A DNA stretch of 64,000 nucleotides. It comes from Sesamum alatum. Taxonomy: Eukaryota; Streptophyta; Magnoliopsida; Lamiales; Pedaliaceae. Shown here piece after piece: positions 9,548 to 20,700 of this stretch. The position numbers and the translations under genes were made by a program. Every line of letters begins with the position of its first letter. Within the stretch, counting starts at the first letter, position 1. Where the stretch lies: contig JACGWO010000005.1 in assembly GCA_034509735.1 (NCBI GenBank), forward strand, positions 24,422,383 through 24,486,382, read 5' to 3'. The notes under the pieces were generated by a model. The model was given only the letters and a program-made list of their open reading frames with translations, did no database searches and was not told the origin of the DNA.

Positions 9548-11917
9548 TTTAAAATCTACATTTAGAAAACAACGCGCGATCAGCAGAAAATAAAGACGGT
9601 GGTTTGACGAAATAATTAAATGCTTGGTCTTTAGTCATTTAATCCTCCCACTATTTATACGAAAACACGGTACTCTCAAACGTGATTTTCGGGAAATCCT
9701 TTCCTAGTGGGCTTGGGATCCACAGCGATTTTTCCCATACCCCGCTTTTACGATTCGCATGGAAAAGATCCTGTGGGAGGTATTCCATACCATTCTCGTT
9801 CCACGAGATTCCCAAGATTATTGCCTCACCCTTTCGCATGATCCCGAGGACTCCAAGCGAATCATGCTAATTGGGCGTTAGACCCGACCCAATCGACCGA
9901 ACCATGGACCCACTGGTACCCCCACAACTCGTGAGACAGGTAACAGCAGCCCATTTTTCGTTCATGACACAGTGCAGCTTCTTTTAAGTACAATAACGTG
10001 CCACGACTCGTGAGACCACGCTATTGACCTAAAACAGCTTCCTCACTGTGCCATGGATTGGAAGGCATGGACAAACTCCTAGAGTTCATGTCCACTTTAT
10101 CTAGGGTCTAATATTTCAACATTGGTCCAACCAATGTGAGAGTAGTGAATGACCGAGATCTCATAATATATCCATACATTCATCCATAATGCATAAATAA
10201 AATCCATCCATAGCAGTTATATGATAAATAAAAGCCATTCATCCATCATAATAACCACATGCAAAATTAAAGCCTAGCACGCCCCTGTTGGATGATCACG
10301 AGCCCGAATCCTATGCGATCCACTGAGCCCGCAGTGGATCTATGGCCAATCTAGGGTTGGTCCTATACTATTACAATAATAGTAACCCAATCATCATGCT
10401 GATGGGCCTTGGTCTCTTTTTCTCTTTTCTTCACTTCATGGAAAACGCCAAGGGACCTCCGGTCTGGGCTCTTCCATGTGGTCCTTCCTTCTTCTCCACC
10501 AATTACAAAAAATGGAAACCTCACTCCTAGTCTACTCTCATTACATATTAAAAAAATAGAAACCCCAGCGAAAACCCGGGGGGAGTACATAAGGAGGGAG
10601 GTAGAAAGCCTTATTATTCCAAGGCACTAGAAAGAGAGAAGGAGAAAGCAGTTAAAGAGGCACACAAGGCCCAACAGAAAATTAAACCATACATCCGGTC
10701 TAGGGCTCGTGATCATCCATTTCCATCCAACACACATAATCACATGATCCAATCACATAATTAGAATATACCAATAATTCATGATTTCCAATCATAATAA
10801 TTCCAAACAGTAATAAATGATCATGTGCGCAACGTGTGAAAAACAAAACACAAATATTGGTAATAATATATTTTTTTTCGTTTTAGGAAAACCTTTCCTC
10901 ATTATTTTAAGTAAAATAACCCCGGGATTCCAAATCCAATTTATTTTACTCCTAAAATAATGTCTTTAGGAATTTAGGCAAAATTGAACCCAGAAACGAA
11001 TTTTCAGAATTAATTCAAAATTAAAACTGAAAAGTAAATAAATAAAAAAATAAAATAATACTAGGGTTTCAAGAAACCCTAGCTGCAGCAGCCACCGGCC
11101 GCCGCCACCGGCAGCAGCCGGCAGGCCGCGGGCCTGCCGCCCCTGCGCGCGCGCAGGCACTGCCTGGCCGGGCGCGCGCGCGCAGGCCCCTTGCCTGCGT
11201 GCGCGCGCGCGTGGCCGGCAGCGCGCTGCGCGGCCTGGTGTTCCGGCAGGCCGTCGCGCGCGCAGGCTCCTCTGCCTCGCGCGCGCCGGCCTGCTGGTCG
11301 CCAGCCGCGTGCCTGCGCTGCGCGCAGTGCGCGCGCTCGCAGATGCGCACTGGGCACGCCCGCCGGGCGCGCGCGCACAGACGCCTCCGTCTGCGTGCGC
11401 GCGCGCCTGGCAGCGCGCCTGGTGCCGTCCGCGCGCGGGCTCTCCGCCCGACAGCCTTGCGCGCGCGCGCAGACACCCTCGTCTGCCCGCGCGCGCGGCT
11501 GGAGGCGCCCCCTTGCGCGCGCGCGCGCATGAGCGCGCCTACCGGCCGCGCGCGCGCAGACACCCTCGTCTGCCCGCGCGCGCGGCTGGAGGCGCCCCTT
11601 GCGCGCTGCCCCTGCGCGACCGGATGGGCGGGCGCGCGCAGGCTACCCTTGCCTGCGCGCGTCTGCCCTGCCGGCAGCGCTCGGCTGCGCGCGGCCAGCC
11701 TTCCCGGCTGGCCGGCTGTGGCGTTTCTCGTTTTCAGTTCAAATTTTCCCGTTTCCCAAGAAAAACAGAAAAATACCAATATTCAGAATTTCACACGAAT
11801 TAAAAGCAATAAAACAACATGCTTTAATAATCAAGAAAATCAAGATTCAATTAAAACATGCTCAAAACACGTTTCATGCTTAAAACGCACATAAACCCTA
11901 GGCTTATACACCGAACC
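9548..11917 (-). other. element A untranslated leader
   Basis: About 2.4 kb separate the primer site from gag. Going down the minus strand there is an AT-rich stretch, a very CpG-rich block (11735-11086), AT-rich sequence again, and a segment near 10250-10400 shared with B (about 2020-2220). Last comes the duplicated palindrome at 10015-10001 and 9936-9922. No protein-like frame was found. A long leader of this kind is a lineage feature, because B has a similar one. Confidence 0.7.
11086..11735 (-). other. CpG-dense, alternating GC block in element A leader
   Basis: About 650 bases are dominated by runs of alternating C and G (cgcgcgcg), between regions of about 60-70% AT. A direct repeat is visible: the stretch agacaccctcgtctgcccg at 11471 recurs at 11558, a period of 87 bases, and a looser copy lies near 11380. 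Alternating CG of this kind can adopt the Z form. Long open frames on both strands are composition artefacts. Confidence 0.75.
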
Positions 11918-11931
11918 GGGCTCTGATACCA
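11918..11931 (-). promoter_or_regulatory. primer binding site of element A (initiator Met-tRNA)
   Basis: On the minus strand TGGTATCAGAGCCC starts one base after the LTR end (..CTTTCA at 11933). It is complementary to the initiator Met-tRNA 3' end. Confidence 0.9.
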
Positions 11932-11932
11932 C

Positions 11933-13922
11933 TGAAAGGAATTGTGGATCGTCCCAGGAAAAGCGCGAATGCGGAAGCGCGGTATAATTAAAAAATAAAT
12001 GATGAATTTAAACATGCTTTTAAATTAAAACACGTTTCAAAGGGTGTGCCTTTGAAATTTCCCGGGCGTTCGGTGTATCTCATGAACGAATAACATAAAA
12101 TAAATCATGGAGGCCATAGGGTTGGAAAATAAAAGAGGACGAAAATCATAAACGAGACCTACCCGTTGTCGTTTTCGTCTTCAACGGCTACACGCGTTGT
12201 TCCCCGTTTTGCACCAAGATCTCGTTCTTGAGACCCTCCAAATCGTGACACACGATCCACCCACGTATCTTGCACGTCGTGCTAGCAACGAACAAGTTCA
12301 TATTTTTGGAGTGGATGAATCAACAACACGTTATGAATTAACGGTATTGATTCATCAAGTTCTAATGTTCCAAGAACAAGAGAACAAAGAAAATAATTTT
12401 CTTGGAGTGTGTGAGAGAGAGAGGGCGGACGAGATAGAGGGAGAGAGAGAGCCGAGTTGTGTGTGTGTTGTGTGTGTGTTGGAGATTCATCATCATTCAA
12501 CTTGTAGGATGCTAGGGGTTTATATAGAAGAGGAGTCTAATCCTCTTTAAACTCCTCTTTTAAGAACTCTAATTTGACTAGGATTTTGACCTAGTCAAAG
12601 TCCTAGTCAAAGTAGTGTTTTGACCTAGTCAAAACAATCCTAGCCATCCATCTCTCCCATTGATCTCAACCGTTGATTTAATTTAATTTAATGGAATATT
12701 TAAAACCTATTTAAATATTTCCAAGAGGCTAAAATAAATATAAATATTATTTTAAGCCCATTAAATAAATCCCTTTGATAAATCTAATTTATCAATTTAA
12801 TTCCTTATATCTAATAGAAGGAATTATTTCTCCAAGAAAAATAAAGGACCCGATTAAATCCAATTTAATCATTCCTTCACTCCAATATTTAATTCCTAAT
12901 TAAATATCTAAATGTGTGTGGATAGTGTGTGACTCTTTAGGTTCACCTTTCAGCTAGACTTGGTCGGATTCCTAGAATCCTTCCGTTACCATGGGTGGCC
13001 ATCTAGCAACGGTCCATGGCACTAGAGACTAGGTGAAATATTCAGGGATGAACATTTAGGCTCTAACAGTACACTTGTCCTTCTGTCTTCGATCTCATCA
13101 CTTAGAGTCTAGGGCACGGAAAAAGCAGGTACCCATTTTGGACCTAAGTGTCGGTCTGTCCTCACTAAACGCCGCAAGGGAATCCTTCCCTTCTGTTCAG
13201 TCACTGTGGCCACAGTTTTAGGGACAAGACCTAGAGTATACATGAGACTCAACTGCCAAACCTATTGACAGGAGACAGATCCTTTCTTGGAAACTACTGT
13301 CACTTTGCACACCAGAACTGCACTAGACATGGCTTATGACTACCAAAGAGAATTCTGGCAATCTCTCACCATATCTAAGATACAGCCCTGATGTACAGGT
13401 AAACTCAGCAATTCCTCAAGTCAAAGGACTTGACCTGTACCGTTGGAACCGGGAATACACGTCATACCTTGCTGACCATACTCAAGGTCCTCCGTAAGAC
13501 GGTTCCCGCGAGTCACCTCAGTCAGCTGCGTCCTCGCATGCTAACCCACTAACACTGCTTAGACGACCCTCGTCACCCGTCGATGAAACACGACAGCAGG
13601 TGCTTAGTGCAAGTCTCAAATGGAATCCCGGTACCCATTTTCAGGATTCCTTGACTTGGAGATTTCCGGACTGATTCGGGAAGACTGATTCCATGGACCT
13701 ACCTCCAAGCGTAGTCCCAGTCCCCGAAATTGATTCTCAGTCCGTGGGCTTCGTTTGCGTAGTGAACAGATATGGAAAACAAATATAAGTGAACACAAAC
13801 AAAGTGATGCCAAATGAAATTCACTTCTTTATTCATTAATGATTTATCAAACACCTATAATTGTCTAGACATAGGTTACATATACCCGCCAAAATTGGCT
13901 TACATGGTCACCTATTCTAACA
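11933..13922 (-). repeat. element A 5' LTR with promoter
   Basis: 1,990 bases, from TGTTAGAATAGG to CTTTCA on the minus strand. A TATA box (TATATAA, complement of 12520-12526) is followed by a CT/CA-rich transcript start region (12410-12480), so this copy would drive element A. AATAAA-type signals lie near both LTR edges. It is nearly identical to the left LTR, which indicates recent insertion. Confidence 0.9.
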
Positions 13923-13927
13923 ATTGA
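13923..13927. repeat. target-site duplication of element A, right copy (ATTGA)
   Basis: This is a direct repeat of 3245-3249. After it the element B gag resumes with taggagaggcttc. Confidence 0.9.
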
Positions 13928-14175
13928 TAGGAGAGGCTTCGACCTCCAAGGTGAATGGCAAGAGGGTCGGACGCTGGAAGAGGAAGAAGGGAAAGGGGAA
14001 GACGGTTGCGGCCCCTACTCGCGCTCCTGAAGCCCCTGTTGCCCCGGTGTGAATGGGCAAAAGGAAAGGAAAGGCCCATGGTTCTCAGTGGTCCAACGCA
14101 AATGATGTCTGCATGCATTGCCAAGGAAAGGGGCATTGAAAGATGGAGTGCCCACAACTCCTCTCCAATCAAGGT
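13928..14175 (+). pseudogene. element B gag, C-terminal part with damaged zinc knuckle
   Basis: This continues the gag cut at 3249, with a Lys/Arg-rich tail (near 13970-14010) and a zinc knuckle near 14110-14155. The knuckle reads C-MH-C-QGKG-H followed by a TGA stop where the conserved Trp codon (TGG) stands in A and C, so a single base change has closed the frame inside the nucleocapsid motif. Confidence 0.75.
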
Positions 14176-14772
14176 ATGTTTGTGGTTGAAGTAAATATGA
14201 TAACTAATTCTGCTTCATGGGTATTGGATACCGGGTGTGGTGCTCACATCTGCAATGATTTGCAGGCACTGCAAAGAAGCAAAAGGCTAAACAAGGATGA
14301 GATGATCCTGAGGCTAGGCGATGGCAAGGCCGTTGCTGTGAAAGCCGTAAGATCAATGGAGTTAGCCATTAGTAGTCATGTTAGGATTGTACTGAACGAC
14401 TGTTTCAATGTACCTAGCATGATAAAGAATATTGTATCCATACCCGTCCTTGATAAGGAGGGGTATTTTTTCACCATCAATAAAAATAGTTTTTATATTA
14501 TCAATGATGGTGTGTCTCATTTGCTTAGTACATTGGTGAACGGTCTGTACATACTTCAACAGTCTAATTGGATTATGACTGCAGAACACAAACGAAAACA
14601 TGATAATCAAGATAATGAACAGATTTGGCATACGAGGTTAGTTCATATTTCTAAGGATAGGATAAGAAGGTTGGTGGACTCAAAAAGTCTAGAAATAGAT
14701 GATTTGGACAACCTACCGACCTATGAATTCTGTCTAAAGGGAAAGATGACCAAGAAATCCTTTATTGGATAA
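14176..14772 (+). pseudogene. element B protease and GAG-pre-integrase
   Basis: A long open stretch reads 'SASWVLDTGCGAHICNDLQ' (retropepsin active site), 'MIKNIVSIPVL', 'IWHTRLVHISKDR' (pre-integrase, with the usual LGH changed to LVH) and 'YEFCLKGKM' (first Cys of the C..C pair replaced by Tyr). It ends at a TAA at 14770 where A and C read on into integrase. The replaced metal ligand and the stop fit an inactive copy. Confidence 0.85.
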
Positions 14773-15760
14773 AGCACGCTAGCCAACGGTCTGTTGAATT
14801 TGATCCATACGGATATTTGTGGTCCATTAAATACTCAAGCTAGAGTTGGATACTCGTACTTTATAACCTTTATCGATGATCTCTCACGGTATGGTTATGT
14901 TTACCTGATAAGGTACACATCTGAAGTCTTTGGAATGTTTAAGGAATACAGACTTGAAATAGAGAACCAGACCGATCGTAAGATCAAAGCCCTTTGGTCG
15001 GACCGAGGTGGAGAGTATTAAAGTGGCGAATTCACTGATTATCTAAAAGAGAATGGAATTCTCTCTCAATAGACTCCTCTTGGAACACCACGGATGAATG
15101 GTGTGTCTGAAAGGAGGAATCGGACCTTGTTGTACATATTTCGATCCATGATGAATTTTACAGAACTTCCCTTATCCTTCTGGGGATATGCTCTTGAGAC
15201 AGCGGCCAAACTTTTGAACTTGGCGCCATCTAAGAAGATATCCCAAACGTCATATGAGATATGACATGGCAAGCCTGCCTCCTACAAATACTTGAAAGTG
15301 TGGGGTTGCCCCGCATATATAAAGAGATTAGTGGGAGATAAATTGGACTCTAGGTCTAGTTTATGTAGGTTCGTCGGACATTCGAAAGAAACTGCGTGGT
15401 ATTATTTCTATGATCCTTCCGAGCAAAAGGCGTTTGTCTCGCGAAATGCAGTATTCTTGGAAAAAGGGTTTTCCATCGGATAGTCGACGTGATGAGGTAC
15501 TCCTTGAGGAATCAAGTGATGTACCCCATGAGGCGGCAGTGACATCTGAGCCAGTAGTTCCCATTGATGATATTCCAGTCCTTCGTAGGTCGGCCAGAGT
15601 ATCCCAACCACCTGATAGGTATGGATTTCTGGGCCTAACCGGTCAGTTGGATAATGATCCAAAAACGTACGGAGAAGCAATGTCGGACATCGATTCGGAT
15701 AAGTGGCTTAAGGCCATAAAATTCGAAATGGACTCGATGGGTGCAACCAGGTTTGTACCC
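14773..15760 (+). pseudogene. element B integrase (multiple stops)
   Basis: Recognisable pieces are 'LIHTDICGPLNTQA', 'YFITFIDDLSRYGYVY' (catalytic Asp), 'DRGGEY' followed by a TAA near 15019, and 'NGVSERRN' near 15105. Further on is 'KVWGCPAYIKRLVGDK', the copia integrase C-terminal region. Stops at about 15019, 15070, 15262 and 15481 close the frame. The linker 'VPIDDIPVLRRSARVSQPPDRYGFLG' leads into the reverse transcriptase. Confidence 0.85.
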
Positions 15761-17232
15761 TAGTAGACCCACCCAAAAGGATAAAACCCGTAGGGTGTAA
15801 ATGGGTCTACAAACGTAAGCTTGAAACTGACGGCGAGGTTACAACCTTCAAACCCAGGCTTATGGCAAAAGGTTACACTCAACGACCCGGAGTCGATTTT
15901 GAGGAAACCTACTCGTCTGTAGCAATGGCTAAGTCCATTCGGATACTGCTTGTCATAGCAGCATGGTATGACTATGAAATATGGTAGATGGACATGAAAA
16001 CCGCCTTCCTCAATGGTTTCGTAGAGGAAGAGATCTATATGGATCAACCGGAAGGTTTCACATATGTTGGAGAAGAGCATAAGGTCTGTCGTCTCCAAAG
16101 GTCCATCTATGGCCTCAAACAAGCTTCCCGAATCTGGAACATACGTTTTGATGAAGTCATACGGGAATATGATTTCATCAAGAACGAGTCCAATCCTTGT
16201 GTATACAAGAAGATCAGATGGGAGCTCTGTTGCGTTCCTAGTGCTTTACGTGGATGACATCTTTCTCATTGGGAATGATGCTTAGATGTTGGGAACCACT
16301 AAAGCTTGATTGTCAACACAATTTTCCATGAAGGATATGGGCGAGACATCCTACATCCTTGGCATCAAGATCTACAGGGATAGATCTAGAAGGATGTTAG
16401 GAATGGCCCAGTCCTAGAACATTGACAAAGTCTTGAAAAGATTCAAGATGGAGAACTCAAAACAAGGATTCCTTCCTATGAGGCATGGAATTAAGTTGTC
16501 CAAGAAGCAGTCTCCTAAGACTGATGAGGAGCTTAAACGGATGTTGGACATATCCTATGCTTCAGTCGTAGGCAGCATTCAGTACGCTGTCCAGTGCACT
16601 AGACTTGATGTGGCTTTCGCTTTGAGCGTCACTAGTCGATATCAGTCATGTGTTGGGGAGGCACAATGGAGTGCGGTCAAGACTATCGTGAAGTACTTGA
16701 AAAGGACTAAGGACATGTTCTTAATCTATGGTGGTGGAGAATTGATACTGGAAAGCTATAACGATGCTAGCTTCAGTCGGATGACGATGATGCCAAGTCT
16801 CAGTCTGGTTTTGTGTTCAGACTGAATGATGGCGTGGTTGCTTGGAAGAGTTCCAATCAGGCTACCACGACGGACTCCACCACAGAGTCTGAAAACATAG
16901 CATCTTTGGAAGCTGCTAAGGAGATCGTTTGGATGATGAGCTACATCCAATGGTCGGTTGTAGTACCTTGCATCGTTGAGCCAGTAGTTATCTTCTGCGA
17001 TAATAATGGGACGATGGTGCAAGCAAAGGAACCGAGATCTCATCACCGATCCAAGCATATTCTTAGACGCTACCATCTGCTGAGAGAGATGGTTAGCAGG
17101 GGTGACATTCGGATGGACCGAGTCAGCTCCACAGAAAACATAGCAGATCCACTTACTAAGCCCGTGTCGCAAGTTGCCTATACTGAGCATCTGCACAAGA
17201 TGGGTTTGAAGTCAATGGGTGATTTGCTTTAG
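15680..17232 (+). pseudogene. element B reverse transcriptase and RNase H (broken)
   Basis: The reverse transcriptase begins near 'DSDKWLKAIK' and 'DPPKRIKPVGCKWVYK'. It includes 'MDMKTAFLNGFVEEEIYMDQPEGF' (first catalytic Asp, preceded by a TAG in place of a Gln codon) and the catalytic box 'LYVDDIFLIGND' near 16248. RNase H pieces are 'TDSTTESENIASLEAAKEIVWM' and 'HHRSKHILRRYHLLREMV', and the frame ends at 17232. Frames change near 16220 and 16790, and stops occur near 15763, 15988, 16283 and 16417. Confidence 0.88.
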
Positions 17233-17235
17233 GTC

Positions 17236-17246
17236 AAGTGAGAGAT
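17236..17246 (+). promoter_or_regulatory. polypurine tract of element B
   Basis: AAGTGAGAGAT directly precedes the 3' LTR start TGTTAGACTAGG, four bases after the RNase H frame ends. Confidence 0.8.
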
Positions 17247-18636
17247 TGTTAGACTAGGTGACCAGAAACTCAATAGGTTTGGCATTTTGTAACCTATTTG
17301 ACAAGCCGATGTAATATAATATTATGTAATGAATAAAATGAGTATTCAAAATATTGGTGCCTCCTTTGTTATGCTCATTTTTCATATGTTAAAATGATGT
17401 TTTACATATATCACAACAAAGCCCACATACCACAATTAACAACTCATGCAGTTGGGCTACGCATTGGATGGTGGTCATGAAACCAACTGATAAAGGGTTG
17501 GGTCTGAAACATTCCAAGTCGAGGACCTCGAGACAGGGCATCGAGAGTCCTATAGAGACTTGCACCAAGAGTCGTATTCATTGGATGAGTGTCGTGTTTC
17601 ATGGGGCGACAGGCGTGGGACGCCTATACAATCTTGGTGGGTTGGTCGATTAGGGTCGAGCCGACTGAACTGACTCGCGGGGATCATCATATGGAAGCCT
17701 TGAAGGCTTGGTCAGTATGATGGATTTTCCCGGTTCTGATAGTACGGAAGTAGTCCTCAAACTTGAGGAATCATGGCAGTCACATACACAAGATGGTTGT
17801 ATCTTGGATCTGGCAAGAGGTGATCATTCTGTAAGATGATAATTATAAGCCTTGTCCAGTGCAGTCAGAATGTGTAGCGAGGACGGTGGGTTCCAACAAG
17901 AGGATCCATCCCCTGTCAGTATGTGACAGAGGTATCTCCTAGGGCTGTGCATTTCGGTTAAAATAACCGAACCGAACCAAAAATTCGATTAACCGAATTT
18001 TCGGTTCGGAATTTTACAAAACCGAAAACCGAACTAAAGATCAAACTTCGGTTCGGTTTTCAAACCGAAAATTATAATTAAAAAAAATTGCCGTTTAGTT
18101 TAAATTTCAATTTTGACCAAAAATACCTGTTAAAAATATAAAGATATAAAAGAAAAAATAACAATTGACACGATACGATACGATCCATACGAATATCATT
18201 CCATTCGGACCATTCATACGCACTCCATTTCAAAATATGAAAATAACAATTCAATATTTCAAGTGTTCATTCACTACAAATAAAATCAAAAAGTTTGAAA
18301 CTCTATCAACTTTGGAAATCTTGACTTCTTGAGTGAAAACCCGTCGAGCCGAGATTGAAGCTCCGTCAATTTCCTACTAAAAACAAAATAAAAAAAGAAA
18401 GATATTATACTTCAAATATAAATAATATAAAATTATAAAAAAAGTACATGATAAAATCATACTTACGTGACATATGACATCATAATCCGATTAGTGTTGA
18501 CTCTAAGCCAACACTTGATACGGCATCTACAAGTATAACATAAATAAAAGATGTCAATATTGATTATTGAATAAACTAATATTCTCAATAAATAAATAAA
18601 TGTTAAATTAACATATACCTTTCACAATTTTCTCGA

Positions 18637-18936
18637 TCATGTCATAGTCCTCTTCCACTGGTTCACTGGAGCGTGCCATAGCCAATCTTGGCTACAAATT
18701 AGAGCTTGTGCCATCTTTGGAGTCAGTGATGCTCTGAAATCATCAATGATACGACCTCTAGTACTGAAAGCTGATTCCGACCCAACGGTAGATATAGGCA
18801 TGCCTAACACATCCCGTGCCAATCGTGATAAGATGGGAAATCTCGGAGAATGCACTTTCCACCATTCCTTGATATCAAATCTCGTAGATTTATCTTCATC
18901 ATTGTCCACAACTTCTTCATTTAAATATGAATCCAA
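18637..18936 (-). pseudogene. hAT transposase C-terminal dimerisation domain
   Basis: The frame reads 'WWKVHSPRFPILSRLARDVLGMPISTVGSESAFSTRGRIIDDFRASL'. This is the Dimer_Tnp_hAT signature, with the conserved 'YP.LS..A.D.L..P.S...SE..FS..G.I....R..L' pattern. It is separated from the upstream part (19102-19557) by about 165 bases holding a frame break. Confidence 0.88.
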
Positions 18937-19101
18937 CTCAGATTTTTGCCTACATCCAACCTCAGATAATATTTGTTTCTATTTTTTTATCCTGATTTTA
19001 CTAACTTCCTTTATTGAACCACTAGCAGCATCATGATCTTGTTCTGGTTCACTAGACGTGGACGAAGTGGTGGAAGTACGTGATACTGTCGAAGAATATG
19101 C

Positions 19102-19759
19102 TTAACTGTAATCTTCAAATACATCATATAAAGCATCTTTGGTCAAACTTGCCATCATTGCTATTGTTTGTGGCTCATACATATTGTTGAAAATATACTG
19201 AAGATAACCATACTTTTTCTGAGGATCCAGCATAACAGCAACATATAACATATTGTTCATCTTATCAACACTACCCCAATACTTATCAAATTTTGCCTTC
19301 ATTTCTCGAGCCATATCTACCAAACATTCATCATCACCCTCAATCCATTCCTTCAATAAGGTGCAAATATCACTTATTTCATCCAAAAAAATATTAGATG
19401 TCACATACGAAGACCCAGATACTCGATTGGTTAGCTCATAAAAGTGTCGCAACACCGTCACAAATGTTTCAACCAGAAGTGTCATTCTTAATAGGATCAA
19501 CAGCATAAGTGCGTTCGCAATACTTACATCGACCTCTTGGCTTTCCTTCACTATCATTATAGGCGATGAAGTGATCCCAAACCTTAGCCCTTTTACATGT
19601 CTCCTTCCGTTTGGGCCTCTGTGCTTGTTTTTCTTGTGGTTGTGGTCCTTCTGGTTCTGGAGGAGGTGGAGGTGGTGTGTCTGAAATGCCTTCGTCTTCC
19701 AACATCATCTCTCTCGTTCGCTCCCTTCGGGAAAATTCATATATAGTTTTAAGTTGCAC
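19102..19759 (-). pseudogene. hAT transposase N-terminal BED finger fused to distal core
   Basis: The frame from 19759 has a proline-rich start, then 'KVWDHFIAY' and 'CKYC', the BED finger pattern of plant hAT transposases. Just after 'YAVDPIKNDTSG' it shifts straight into 'VETFVTVLRHFYELTNR', then 'MKAKFDKYWG' and 'MLYVAVMLDPQKKYGYLQYIF', the DUF4413-like distal RNase-H-fold segment. In complete family members several hundred residues separate these parts. The loss of the central core and the frameshift at the joint (near 19480-19500) define a deletion derivative. Confidence 0.82.
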
Positions 19760-20639
19760 AATACTACAAATACAGCAACAAGAACCTTATATTAGGCAAT
19801 GTAAAAAACATGGATTTGTTTACTTCAGAGAACTAAATCTAAATGACATAAACACCTTTGCATTAGTTTGAAAAGACACAGAAGCTACTATACTGATGCG
19901 GGAACTTCATGCTAATATTGCTTCAGGAAATAGAGGGATATCAAAACAGAATGTGGCAATAGAAAAAGACACACAAATCACATTACACAGATAGAGGAAT
20001 TACATGCTAATATTACACTTCAAAAAAGAACATGAAAAACGAATTCTTTACTCATTAATATCGCGTTTCATAGACAAACTTTATGGAATATTCTTTCATC
20101 TGTGATTGAGCCTAAGAACACATGCCCAAAAACTCTAAAGAAGGCACACATAAGGAAGGATGTATTGGCCGTGACAAGGAGAAATTTTATTTAGCTTTGC
20201 TGAAAGAAATCAGAGACAATACTTGTATATGTTTCACAATTTCACAAATCCAATTGCCAAAACAGAGACCCAAAACAGACTAACAGAGACAATACTTGTA
20301 TATGTTTCACAATTTCACCAAAATAGAGACCCAAATCCAATTGCCAATTTCACAATGCAAAACACCAAAATAGGGATCCAATTTCAGCACAAGCACAATT
20401 TCAACACTACAATTTCACATAATTTCACAATATCTGCAAGCACAATTTCAATTTTCAACACTAGAAATTATAAAATCAAATTATCAAAATAGCCAAAAAG
20501 CAAAAAACTCACCTAGTCTTAGTCGGTCCTCGCCTCTCTCGCCGTCGCCGAATCTCGCCGTTGCCGTCGCAATCACGTCTCTCTCTTATAGTCGCCATCG
20601 GCCCGTCGCGGTCACATCTCGCCCACAACACAGGCAGAA

Positions 20640-20700
20640 CTTCTCGCCATCGCCGTCCCATCTCTCTCTCTCTCTCGTCGTCTCTCTTCTCGGTGTCTCT
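20640..20700. repeat. CT-rich microsatellite in hAT 5' region
   Basis: The stretch tctctctctctctcgtcgtctctcttctcggtgtctctgt lies upstream of the minus-strand transposase start, between it and the right terminus. Confidence 0.6.

Noticed and set aside
11069..11894. Open frames of more than 200 residues on both strands
   Set aside because: They lie in the CpG-rich leader block, are rich in Ala, Arg, Gly and Pro on every frame, and lack stops only because AT is scarce. No domain pattern.
12197..12550. Frames repeated in three LTR copies (also at 3584 and 3501)
   Set aside because: They recur because the LTR is repeated. They fall on the promoter and transcript-start region with GA/CT microsatellites and differ in frame between copies.
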